From assembly GCA_016841045.1 (NCBI GenBank), contig JAENZX010000005.1, positions 1-64,000 of the forward strand: a DNA stretch of 64,000 nucleotides, written 5' to 3'. Under the pieces are notes generated by a model that was not told the DNA's origin, did not search any database, and was given only the letters and a program-made list of their open reading frames with translations. The stretch comes from Thermincola carboxydiphila. Lineage in GTDB: Bacteria; Bacillota; Thermincolia; Thermincolales; UBA2595. Positions 43,057-51,014 of the stretch are shown here, piece by piece. Within the stretch, counting starts at the first letter, position 1. The number at the start of each line of letters is the position of its first letter. The translations under genes were made by a program, and so were the position numbers.

Positions 43057-43848
43057 ATGAAAAAGCTTACAAATATAAGGTTATTGAGTCAGGTTTTAAT
43101 TGTTGCAATCATTTCATACATTGGTGTGAGGCATCAAATTGTTGGTGGGGGACCTAACGGCTCGGCGCCGCTTGACAGTTACTGCCCCTTCGGGGGAATT
43201 GAGACCGCATTTGCATATTTTCAGACGGGGCAGTTTTTAGATAAGACCAACGTATCAAATTTTGTTCTGCTTATTTCGGTTTTGATTATGTCGTTTATAG
43301 CAGGATCAGCATTCTGTAGTTGGCTTTGTCCTTTGGGGGCGATACAGGAATGGTTGGCTAAGCTGGGCAAAAGGTTTTTTGGACGAACCTATTCTTTTCC
43401 AATGTCAATACATAAGTCACTTAGGCATTTAAGGTTTGTAACTCTTTTGGCAATAGTGTACCTTACAGTTCAGGGATCCCGTTTGGTATTCGAGGAATAC
43501 GACCCGTTCAAGATCCTATTTCATTTTAACTTTGAAACAACCACAGCAATTGTAATTTTCTGTATTACCATTGTATTGTCACTGTTAATTGACCGGTTTT
43601 GGTGTAAATACCTATGTCCCCTTGGAGCAGTTTTCAGTTTGGCAGGAAGGTTTAATTTAATTAACATTAGGCGTAATACAGATCTGTGTGTCGAGTGTGG
43701 GACTTGTACAAAGAAGTGCCCAATGAATATAGAGGTGACAAAGGTTACTAATATCCCGGCAGATGAATGCGTTAAGTGCCTTGAATGCATTAGTACATGC
43801 CCAAAAAGTGATGCATTGGTACTGACTGTGGGAGGTAGTAGAAAATGA
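43057..43848 (+). CDS. NapH/CcoG-like membrane polyferredoxin
   Basis: 263 aa with four or five transmembrane helices. Two CxxxCP-type motifs face one side of the membrane (FCSWLCPLGAIQEW, WCKYLCPLGAVFS), and a C-terminal domain has two [4Fe-4S] motifs (CVECGTCTKKCP and CVKCLECISTCP). This is the NapH family, which takes electrons from the quinol pool toward periplasmic or extracytoplasmic cytochromes. GGAGGG lies upstream of the ATG. The next gene overlaps by 4 bp (ATGA), indicating translational coupling. Likely part of the route to the multiheme cytochromes. Confidence 0.88.
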   Translation: MKKLTNIRLLSQVLIVAIISYIGVRHQIVGGGPNGSAPLDSYCPFGGIETAFAYFQTGQFLDKTNVSNFVLLISVLIMSFIAGSAFCSWLCPLGAIQEWLAKLGKRFFGRTYSFPMSIHKSLRHLRFVTLLAIVYLTVQGSRLVFEEYDPFKILFHFNFETTTAIVIFCITIVLSLLIDRFWCKYLCPLGAVFSLAGRFNLINIRRNTDLCVECGTCTKKCPMNIEVTKVTNIPADECVKCLECISTCPKSDALVLTVGGSRK

Positions 43849-44462
43849 AAATTAAAAACTGGGTATTACCGTTGGTTGTTTTTGCTGCTTTTTGGGGTGT
43901 TATTGGGTTTAGTATGGCTACAGGCACCTGGCAGACAAAACAAACAAATGATGATGTTACAGTCATGTCCTCAGAAGACCTAAAGGGATGGATGACCTTA
44001 GAAGATCTATCAGTCTATACAAAAGTAACTCCCTATGAGGTAATCAAAGTTCTTGGAATTCCTGAAACTACCGCTCATAATAAGAAGCTTAAGGATATAG
44101 CTGCTGAATTAGGTGTTGAGACAGACGATTTAAAGAAGAGGCTGGACCAATTCTTTATAGGCAGTGGAAATGGGCAGCCTGCAAAGGAAGAGGCGACCTC
44201 TGAGGGACCTGCAGCTCCGACTGCTGCAACCGACGGAGGTGTAGAGCATAGTGAAGAAGCCTATGGAACAGAGAAAGCTATCAAAGGTTCTATGAATCTG
44301 TTACAAGTTGAAAAAACAACAGGAGTACCTGTTACATTTATATGTGAAAAAGTAGGGCTGCCTATAGATGTGGACAGAAATGTCCCTATGAGGGACCTTA
44401 CACAAATATATAACTTTGAGGTATCAGAGGTTAGAGAAGCGGTTGCTATATATAAAAAATAA
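43845..44462 (+). CDS. Membrane-anchored protein with two similar helical domains
   Basis: 205 aa. One N-terminal transmembrane helix (residues 5-25). A domain of about 60 residues occurs twice: residues 46-105 (LKGWMTLEDLSVYTKVTPYEVIKVLGIP) and 145-205 (IKGSMNLLQVEKTTGVPVTFICEKVGLP). They are joined by a Pro/Ala/Glu-rich linker. Both copies share the KG-M-L-x-x-V-x-x-x-T-x-V-P-x-x-x-I-x-x-x-x-G-x-P pattern. Overlaps the NapH-like gene by 4 bp, so it is probably its partner subunit. Function not known. Confidence 0.7.
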   Translation: MKIKNWVLPLVVFAAFWGVIGFSMATGTWQTKQTNDDVTVMSSEDLKGWMTLEDLSVYTKVTPYEVIKVLGIPETTAHNKKLKDIAAELGVETDDLKKRLDQFFIGSGNGQPAKEEATSEGPAAPTAATDGGVEHSEEAYGTEKAIKGSMNLLQVEKTTGVPVTFICEKVGLPIDVDRNVPMRDLTQIYNFEVSEVREAVAIYKK

Positions 44463-44675
44463 AAGTGATATACAAAAACTGATTTGGTTTAACTCAGACA
44501 AGCAGGTTGTTGAATATAATAGTAGTGAGATGAATTCTATAATTAAAAAATCTTTATTTTACTCAAAGAATTAAAAGGAAAAATCATAAATGCAACGAAA
44601 TCAATAAATAATAACTAAATAAAAAAATTAAAAACTTAATATGGAAGGTCGTACAAATTTAAGGAGGGCTTAGCG

Positions 44676-44981
44676 ATGTGTGATTATTATTTTGATGAGG
44701 ACCACGGTATAGCCTACAAGATCGACTCCGTCAACGCGGCCATTGTTGGCGGGGGAGAAGGAAGTCCGACGGAAATTTTGGTACACACAGACGTGAAGGT
44801 GACTAACATTAAAAAGGAAAAAGTTCGCCGGACCTTAGCAGAATCCTTTTCAGGCACTCAATACGACCTTGATTCAGCAAAAAAAATTTTCGCAGAGAAA
44901 CTCATGAAAAGACTTACTTACGTTGCAAAGCCGATATCGGAAGAGGAATATCAAAAAATCAAGTCAAGATTTGAAGCATAA
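44676..44981 (+). CDS. Small unknown protein
   Basis: 101 aa, soluble, alpha/beta (MCDYYFDEDHGIAYKIDSVNA, then ILVHTDVKVTNIKKEKVRR and a helical end). Strong AAGGAGGG before the ATG and a hairpin after the stop support a real single-gene unit. No family recognised. Confidence 0.6.
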   Translation: MCDYYFDEDHGIAYKIDSVNAAIVGGGEGSPTEILVHTDVKVTNIKKEKVRRTLAESFSGTQYDLDSAKKIFAEKLMKRLTYVAKPISEEEYQKIKSRFEA

Positions 44982-44988
44982 CAAAACG

Positions 44989-45010
44989 AGGGTGACAGTA
45001 GTCACCCTCT
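44989..45010 (+). terminator. Hairpin terminator
   Basis: GAGGGTGAC-AGTA-GTCACCCTC perfect 9-bp stem 8 bp after the stop; no T-run. Confidence 0.6.
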
Positions 45011-45044
45011 ACGCTGTTTAAACATGAATTAAAGTGTGAGGAAA

Positions 45045-45722
45045 ATGTCAGACTTACAGAAATGGGTAAAGAAAAAACTTCAAAAACAAATTTACACACT
45101 GTTAGAGAACACTACCGTCCGCTCTCACAGCCTTGATTTTGTTGACGTACAAAGCAATGACAAGAATTTTTTCCTGGTTGGCTGTGGCTGCAGTTCTGCT
45201 GTTTTCAGGTCAAAGGACTTCCCGGGAATTGCTGTTAAGGTATATTCGAAAGCCTATAGGGAAGAAGTCATGGAAGAGACTATGGCCTACAAAAAGGTAA
45301 GGGGATTACATTACTTTCCCAAACTATATTTGTATGGCAACAATTTCCTGGCAATTGAATTTATCGAAGGAAAAAGCCTTTACGAATGCCTTATTGAAGG
45401 AATTGAAATTTCTGATGAAGTAATGAATCAAGTGGATGAAGCTATAATATTAGCCAGGGAGCGGGGACTGATACCATCCGATATTCACTTTAAGAATGTA
45501 ATTCTTACAAATAACGGAATACGGCTGGTTGACCTTTCCGATTACTTAGCTGCAGAACATGTATCTCGTTGGGACAGGCTGAAATTCTTTTATAAAGCAG
45601 TCTATAAACCATTTTTGAAAGGTACTCGGATTCCCAAGAAGGTAGTAGATTTTGCACGGAAACTTTTCAAACTCATAGAAAATACGCTGGAGCGATTAAT
45701 AGAACTGGTTAAGAGAGTTTAA
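45045..45722 (+). CDS. Protein kinase-like protein (small, RIO/lipopolysaccharide-kinase type)
   Basis: 225 aa. Kinase-fold motifs: a modified glycine loop (LVGCGCSSAVFRSKD), the ATP-lysine in IAVKVY, an alpha-C Glu (EETMAYKKV), a catalytic loop SDIHFKNV in place of HRDxxxxN, and a metal-binding VDLSDY in place of DFG. About 225 residues is short, as in RIO-like or KdkA-like small-molecule/protein kinases. I chose the ATG at 45045 with GTGAGG upstream. Substrate unknown. Terminator overlaps the stop codon. Confidence 0.7.
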   Translation: MSDLQKWVKKKLQKQIYTLLENTTVRSHSLDFVDVQSNDKNFFLVGCGCSSAVFRSKDFPGIAVKVYSKAYREEVMEETMAYKKVRGLHYFPKLYLYGNNFLAIEFIEGKSLYECLIEGIEISDEVMNQVDEAIILARERGLIPSDIHFKNVILTNNGIRLVDLSDYLAAEHVSRWDRLKFFYKAVYKPFLKGTRIPKKVVDFARKLFKLIENTLERLIELVKRV

Positions 45723-45737
45723 AGACTCTCTTTTTTG
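45712..45737 (+). terminator. Rho-independent terminator
   Basis: AGAGAGT-TTAAAG-ACTCTCT with six Ts, overlapping the end of the kinase-like gene. Confidence 0.85.
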
Positions 45738-45745
45738 TTTTTTAA

Positions 45746-45775
45746 TTGACGCAATAAAGTTAACAATGATAGAAT
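45746..45775 (+). promoter_or_regulatory. Promoter of tetR
   Basis: TTGACG (45746-45751), an 18-bp spacer and TAGAAT (45770-45775), upstream of the TetR gene. Confidence 0.55.
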
Positions 45776-45830
45776 ATGACTGGAGCCAAAAATGACTGAA
45801 GTCAACTTGATGGGTGCGGGGGTGTTTGTT

Positions 45831-46424
45831 ATGCAGGAAACGTCCAGGAGGGTCCGTAAAAAAGAGGAGACCAGGAAAAAAATTTTGGATGCCGCATCGA
45901 AGCTGTTTCTTGAAAACGGATTTTTGAGTACTACTGTTGATGAGATTACTGGTTTGGCCGATGTAGGTAAGGGGACGTTTTATAATTATTTTGCCACAAA
46001 GGAAGCGGTTCTTTGTGAGTTAATGGATAACATAAGTAGAAACCGTGCTAATGTAATCTGGCCAGCAGTAATGGAATGCGATGATACCAGGAAAAGACTT
46101 ATTAAGTCTTTTGAGAGCATATGCTCGTGGGTAGAAAAATATCCTGAACTTATTAAAAGCTATATGGGGGAACAGATAAAAGTCAATACCGAGCGAAAAT
46201 CGTCTCATATGGAAATATACTTCGCGGAAATTTTGAAAATGGGACAGGAAGCCGGTGATATAAGGAATGATTTGGATATAAATCAGATGGTTATGTATTT
46301 GGACGGCATTTTTTTGATGGAGCTGCTTCAATGGTATGAAAGTGGTGCCAAATCCAGGTTGATTGAAAAAGTCATGCAGAGTGTGGATTTTTTCCTAATA
46401 GGAGCATTAAGTACAGATCTATAG
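45831..46424 (+). CDS. TetR-family transcriptional regulator
   Basis: 197 aa. The N-terminal TetR HTH is typical (RKKILDAASKLFLENGFLSTTVDEI...ADVGKGTFYNYFATKEAVL), followed by a helical ligand-binding domain. I chose the ATG at 45831 with GGGGGTG upstream; an in-frame ATG at 45792 has no ribosome-binding site. It is 22 bp ahead of the PEP-synthase-like gene, so it likely regulates that gene and itself. Confidence 0.88.
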   Translation: MQETSRRVRKKEETRKKILDAASKLFLENGFLSTTVDEITGLADVGKGTFYNYFATKEAVLCELMDNISRNRANVIWPAVMECDDTRKRLIKSFESICSWVEKYPELIKSYMGEQIKVNTERKSSHMEIYFAEILKMGQEAGDIRNDLDINQMVMYLDGIFLMELLQWYESGAKSRLIEKVMQSVDFFLIGALSTDL

Positions 46425-46446
46425 TATTGGGTTATTGGAGGATTCT

Positions 46447-48960
46447 ATGGCTAATTATATATACTGGCTAAAAGACATACATCAATACGATATTGCAGCG
46501 GTTGGGGGCAAGGCTTCAAATCTTGGAGACATGGCAAGAGGCTTAATTGTTCCGCCTGGTTTTTGTTTGTCAACCCAGGCATATCATGATAATATCACTC
46601 ATTTTAAAATAGACGCCCATATTCAGGAAAAGTTGGCCAATTCAGGCGTAAATGAATTACAGGAAGCAGAAAAGATAAGTGAGGATATCTCAGATATTAT
46701 AGTAAAGACACCTCTGCTGCCTGAAATAGAACATGAGGTTGCTGACGCTTTTAGGAAACTTTCTGGAGAAAACCATAATTTCCTTGTAGCTGTAAGGTCG
46801 TCTGCTACTGCGGAAGATTTGGAGGATGCATCCTTTGCTGGTCAGCAGGAAACATTTTTGAATATAAGCGGAATAGACGAAGTTATACTAAATATAAAAA
46901 AGTGCTGGGCTTCCCTGTGGACTCCCAGAGCAATACATTACAGAAGCCGTAGGGGATTTGACCACGGCTCGGTAAAAATGGGTGTAATTATTCAGGAAAT
47001 GGTTCCGGCCACTATTTCCGGTGTTATGTTTACTGCTAATCCGGTTAGTAATTCCAGAAGCGAGATAAGGATCGAAGCTGTCCGAGGACTGGGAGAGCAG
47101 TTGGTGAGCGGGATGTCAGCCGGTGATGTGTACATTCTGAGTAAAAGTGAAACAAATGTTGATATAAAGTCAAAGGAAATTACAGATCCTTCACAGGGTC
47201 AAATGTTAAATGACTATGAACTCAGAGAATTAGCCCATGCCGGGCTGAAGATAGAAGTCTATTACGAAAATTTTATGGATATAGAGTGGGCCTATTCCAA
47301 GGGTAAATTTTATTTTCTTCAAGCCAGACCCATCAGTACATTAGCGGATGAAGAACTACCTGTTCTCGATGTGAAAAAGATTAACAGGTTACAGAGAGAA
47401 GTATATGAGTGGGTTGCGGAGAGATTTCCAGAACCGATCCATCCTATTGACGGCATAGTTGTCAAATTATTGTTCATGGCCCAGTTTGAAGCTATGCAGC
47501 AATTTGGATATGACATTGACGTAATGGATTGGAGCAAGATAGAAAGGGGAATTTTCCCCGAGTTTTTTGAACCACCACGCATTCATGGAGGGATTAAACG
47601 TATTTGGCCTTACCTTAGACTTGGGCGAACCCTAAAATCGGACCCTGCTGAGGAATGGAACAAAGAACAGGTATATCTGCTTGATATGCTCAAGAAATTG
47701 AGGGGCCGGGATATGTCAGGCCTCCCCTATGAAATTATTACCGATTATATAACCGAAGCCTTCAATCATCTTCATTTCTTTACGGTTATGCGATACCGGT
47801 ACTTTGCTCAGAACAGGGTTCCCACTGTCCTGCTTAGTAAATTCTTAAAATTTCTGTTTAAGGAGCAGGGAACCGAGATATATGATAAACTCCATGCCGG
47901 TGTGGAAAATGTTACCCTTGAGTTGAACAGGGCCCTTTACAAACTTGCCTCAGAAGCTCGGGAGAACTCTGAGGTTGAACAACTATTTTCGGAATACGAT
48001 CCGGAAAAGATATTGGAAGACCTATCTCTGGTCAGGGGTGGTAAAGAATTCTTAGATAAATTTTATGCATTCCTGAGCTCTTATGGAGATAGAGAGACCA
48101 CAATGGGCTTGGGGGGTATTGCTTCTGCTACTTGGCAGGATTCTCCTGAAATAGTCCTCGGCATTATAAAAGCTACTCTCAGCGAAGAATCAGGAGTTGA
48201 GGCTGACCGACAGAAGCAGAGGGCGGAAAAGATGAAGCAAGCAGAGGAAAGACTCTACAGCAGGTTATCGAGAGGGATTTGGGCTTTAATTCCCATAAAA
48301 TCGTTAATAAAAAAAATAATAGCTCACTCCCGCAGTTTTACGGCGTTTCGTGAGAACAGCCATTATGATGTAACAAGGGGACTTCATGTCTTCAGAATTT
48401 TGTTTATTGAAGTTGGTAGAAGGTTTGTCCGCAAAGGAATTCTAAAGGATGAGACCGATATTTTTTATCTAGACTATTTCGAAGTCAAAGAAATTATATC
48501 CACTATTTATTTTGGAATAGAAGACGTGAATACTAAGGCGCTGAACAAAAAAATAGAAATCAGAAAAGAAGAGCGGCTAAGAAGAATAAATAGGTGGCGT
48601 CTCAGGAACATAAAAATGGACGAAACCGGCTCAATTAAAGGTGTTCCGGCAAGCATGGGGATTGTTTCAGGGGTAGTGAAAATCATCAAAGACCCAGGTG
48701 AGTTCTATAAGCTGAAACAAGGGGATATCCTGGTGGCTCCATATACTAACCCGGCGTGGACTCCGCTATTTAGCACTGCCGCGGGACTGGTTGCCGAGAC
48801 GGGCGGTGTTGCGTCTCATGCTGCCATTATCGCAAGGGAATACGGTATTCCGGCTGTGATGGGTGTAGTAAAAGCAACTGAAATCTTCACTGACGGAGAA
48901 ATCATAACCATAAACGGAGCCACCGGCACTATTATAAAGGGGAAGATGCAGGAGGGGTAA
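46447..48960 (+). CDS. PEP synthase-like / rifampicin phosphotransferase-like protein
   Basis: 837 aa. An N-terminal ATP-grasp (PPDK_N) domain spans about 1-310 (AAVGGKASNLG, VAVRSSATAEDLEDASFAGQQETFLN, RIEAVRGLGEQLVSG, DIEWAYSKGKFYFLQARPI). A long middle helical region follows (330-710). The mobile phosphohistidine domain is at the C-terminus, with TGGVASHAAIIAREYGIPAV carrying the His. This domain order (ATP-grasp, middle, His) lacks the C-terminal PEP-binding barrel of true PEP synthase and matches rifampicin phosphotransferase (Rph)-like proteins of about 860 aa. I chose the ATG at 46447 (GGAGG 5 nt upstream). Follows a TetR gene; the substrate could be a drug or another small molecule. 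Confidence 0.8.
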   Translation: MANYIYWLKDIHQYDIAAVGGKASNLGDMARGLIVPPGFCLSTQAYHDNITHFKIDAHIQEKLANSGVNELQEAEKISEDISDIIVKTPLLPEIEHEVADAFRKLSGENHNFLVAVRSSATAEDLEDASFAGQQETFLNISGIDEVILNIKKCWASLWTPRAIHYRSRRGFDHGSVKMGVIIQEMVPATISGVMFTANPVSNSRSEIRIEAVRGLGEQLVSGMSAGDVYILSKSETNVDIKSKEITDPSQGQMLNDYELRELAHAGLKIEVYYENFMDIEWAYSKGKFYFLQARPISTLADEELPVLDVKKINRLQREVYEWVAERFPEPIHPIDGIVVKLLFMAQFEAMQQFGYDIDVMDWSKIERGIFPEFFEPPRIHGGIKRIWPYLRLGRTLKSDPAEEWNKEQVYLLDMLKKLRGRDMSGLPYEIITDYITEAFNHLHFFTVMRYRYFAQNRVPTVLLSKFLKFLFKEQGTEIYDKLHAGVENVTLELNRALYKLASEARENSEVEQLFSEYDPEKILEDLSLVRGGKEFLDKFYAFLSSYGDRETTMGLGGIASATWQDSPEIVLGIIKATLSEESGVEADRQKQRAEKMKQAEERLYSRLSRGIWALIPIKSLIKKIIAHSRSFTAFRENSHYDVTRGLHVFRILFIEVGRRFVRKGILKDETDIFYLDYFEVKEIISTIYFGIEDVNTKALNKKIEIRKEERLRRINRWRLRNIKMDETGSIKGVPASMGIVSGVVKIIKDPGEFYKLKQGDILVAPYTNPAWTPLFSTAAGLVAETGGVASHAAIIAREYGIPAVMGVVKATEIFTDGEIITINGATGTIIKGKMQEG

Positions 48961-49567
48961 TATTAAAAGCATAAATATTGTAATCAAAGCGGTCCTGTTT
49001 TATCGGGACCCTTTGTTCTTTTATCCCCCACCCCTCTTGAACCAGTCTTTCCACAAACGCAAGGCCTTCAAGACGACCGGCATCACACATAAGTATCTTT
49101 CCGCCTGGCTTTAGACTTTGCAGGAAAATTTTCTTCAGGTAAGGATTGAGTACAGGGTGATACATGATGTCGGAACCAATTATTAGGTCGAAGGTTTCAG
49201 TTATGTCAAAGTTTCTCCAGTCAGCTACTGCTGTACGTATATTTTCAACATTATTCATTTTAGCAGTTTCCTGAGCAACTTTTAGTGCTTCAGACTCATA
49301 ATCAGTCTGAAGCACACTGGCACCCTTAAGCCCTGCTACAACTCCGGGTAGTCCCAGACCGGCGCCTAATTCTAACACGGATTTTCCGGCAAGATCCTCG
49401 CCTTCCCATAGCAGTCGGGCAAGGGCCAGGGCAGAGGGCCAAAGCTCAACCCAGAGAGGGGTTTCTTCTTCTGTCATGGAATCTGTTAAAATTTTTTCAC
49501 TGTTAGCGATTAAATTGATTTTCAGTTTAAGGTTTCCAATATCAATTAAAGTGGCATTTAGTTCGAT
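48932..49567 (-). CDS. SAM-dependent methyltransferase (Methyltransf_16-like)
   Basis: 211 aa. Class I methyltransferase with motif I VLELGAGLGLPGV, post-I VLQTDYESEAL, and DLIIGSDIMYHP (D-x-x-Y-H) as in lysine or nicotinamide N-methyltransferase-like proteins (METTL21/Nnt1 group). The ETPLWVELWPSALALARLL element before motif I is typical of that group. Start TTG 49567 with GAGGTG upstream; a GTG at 49579 overlaps the ribosome-binding site. Its 3' end overlaps the opposite-strand PEP-synthase-like gene by 29 bp. Confidence 0.8.
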   Translation of the reverse strand: MELNATLIDIGNLKLKINLIANSEKILTDSMTEEETPLWVELWPSALALARLLWEGEDLAGKSVLELGAGLGLPGVVAGLKGASVLQTDYESEALKVAQETAKMNNVENIRTAVADWRNFDITETFDLIIGSDIMYHPVLNPYLKKIFLQSLKPGGKILMCDAGRLEGLAFVERLVQEGWGIKEQRVPIKQDRFDYNIYAFNITPPASSPL

Positions 49568-49588
49568 CAAAGCTTTCACCTCATAATT

Positions 49589-49642
49589 ATTATATTAAAA
49601 AAATTATGTTTAAAAAAATTATATTAAAAAATCATGTTTGAA
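49589..49642. repeat. 29-bp tandem AT-rich repeat
   Basis: ATTATATTAAAAAA followed by TTATGTTTAA / TCATGTTTGA, two imperfect units in the 316-bp gap between the methyltransferase and marR genes. Confidence 0.6.
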
Positions 49643-49822
49643 GAAAGTTCATTAAAAACATATTCGGTTTGATTTTAGCATCGGAACGGCTGATTTGCGC
49701 TTTATTATTCGCGAATGGATGGTCTTTGAGGGGGAATGGTCGTTTTACGGATTAAATGGCTAAAAAACTAAACTAGCTTGCTCTTAGGTCCTTAAAATGG
49801 TTGTTTCGTAATTAAAATGGTA

Positions 49823-49867
49823 TTGACAAGGAATTACATGCTGGATTATTATTTAACTATGTTAAAT
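49823..49867 (+). promoter_or_regulatory. marR promoter and operator
   Basis: TTGACA (49823-49828), an 18-bp spacer and TATTAT (49847-49852), followed by the perfect palindrome ATTTAAC-TAT-GTTAAAT (49851-49867) over the expected transcription start. It is well placed for repression by the MarR protein encoded 17 bp downstream. Confidence 0.75.
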
Positions 49868-49883
49868 ATCGGGGAGAGGCAAA

Positions 49884-50441
49884 ATGGATAATAATTTTGT
49901 ACAAACATTAGACAGGGATATCGGTCTGTTCGTGGCTATAATCAGGGAACTTCTTTCACAGGGATTGGTGGAAGAAGTATGTGATGATCAGATTACTGCA
50001 GGACAGGTTCGATGCCTTTGTTTTATTTGGGCCCACGATAAAGTCACTGTGGGTGACATTGCCCGTGGAATGGGTATCAGTTACCCGGCTGCTACAAAGC
50101 TGATTACCCGGTTAGTTGAAAAAGGTTTGGTGGCTAGAAATCATGACCTTAAGGACAGGCGAAACATTTATATAGAAATCACCCCAGCGGGAACGGAACT
50201 TACGGCAAAAGTAAAACCTGAAAAAATTCGGCGTTTAGGATTACTGCTGGATAAACTTGCCCCCGACGATCTTCATAGTCTTCGCCGGGGAATCGAAGCA
50301 TTTCTTACAGCGGCTGTTACCGACGACGAATTATTTCAGCAAATCTGCCTGAACTGCGGAAAGGAACATGCTGAAGATTGTGTGCTGGCGAGTATTAAAT
50401 GCCGTAAGTTTACAGAAAATTTAGCATTATTCAAAAAATGA
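49884..50441 (+). CDS. MarR-family regulator with Cys-rich tail
   Basis: 185 aa. Winged-helix MarR core (VTVGDIARGMGISYPAATKLITRLVEKGLVARNHDLKDRRNIYIEITPAG) with the usual DxRxxxxxLT-like wing. The last 35 residues hold four cysteines (CLNCGKEHAEDCVLASIKC, C-x2-C-x7-C-x6-C) not usual in MarR, suggesting metal or Fe-S sensing. GGGGAGAGG precedes the ATG. First gene before nuoE-nuoF-nuoG-like; only 16 bp separate it from nuoE, so it probably controls the diaphorase operon from the upstream palindrome. Confidence 0.88.
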   Translation: MDNNFVQTLDRDIGLFVAIIRELLSQGLVEEVCDDQITAGQVRCLCFIWAHDKVTVGDIARGMGISYPAATKLITRLVEKGLVARNHDLKDRRNIYIEITPAGTELTAKVKPEKIRRLGLLLDKLAPDDLHSLRRGIEAFLTAAVTDDELFQQICLNCGKEHAEDCVLASIKCRKFTENLALFKK

Positions 50442-50457
50442 GGAAGGGGAGAGAACT

Positions 50458-51009
50458 ATGGAGTTAATGGAAGGCGAACTTGAAAAAATCACAGCCGAAG
50501 TGGAACAGGTGATTAAAGACCAGGGGACAGAGCGTGAAAGGTTAATCCCTATTCTACAGGGGGTTCAGGAAAAACTTGGTTATTTGCCTAAAGAGGCCAT
50601 GAAGAAGGTTGCAGAGGCTGTTGAGGTTTCCGAAGTGGAGATTTACGAGATAGCCACATTCTATAATCAGTTTCGTCTTAATCCGCCAGGAAAGCATCAG
50701 ATAAAGGTTTGTATGGGTACAGCGTGCCATATGACTGGCGGAAATATTATTATGGAGTCATTTGAAAGACGGCTTGATATTAAGGAAGGTGAAACAACCC
50801 CTGACCGGGAATTTAGTCTTGAACGGGTAGCCTGTGTAGGCTGCTGTGCCCTTGCCCCGGTAGTCGTTGTTGACGAAAATGTCGAAGCTAAAGTAAGACC
50901 GACAAGAGTTGATGGAATTTTATTAGGGTTTGATATGGAAAAGAAGGCTGCAGAAAAAGAAATGCAAAAGGCAGCTTCAGAACAGAAAACGCAAGAGGAA
51001 GAAGGTTAG
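50458..51009 (+). CDS. nuoE: NADH dehydrogenase 24-kDa (NuoE/HndA-like) subunit
   Basis: 183 aa. Thioredoxin-like [2Fe-2S] protein with ligands in CMGTACH and CVGCC, preceded by the NuoE helical domain (LIPILQGVQEKLGYLPKEAM...EIATFYNQF). The tail is Lys/Glu-rich. GAGGAAGGGGAGAG precedes the ATG. It forms the electron-entry module together with NuoF and the NuoG-like protein. Similar modules serve [FeFe]-hydrogenases, formate dehydrogenases or electron-bifurcating complexes; no catalytic partner is present here. Confidence 0.92.
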   Translation: MELMEGELEKITAEVEQVIKDQGTERERLIPILQGVQEKLGYLPKEAMKKVAEAVEVSEVEIYEIATFYNQFRLNPPGKHQIKVCMGTACHMTGGNIIMESFERRLDIKEGETTPDREFSLERVACVGCCALAPVVVVDENVEAKVRPTRVDGILLGFDMEKKAAEKEMQKAASEQKTQEEEG

Positions 51010-51014
51010 AGTCA

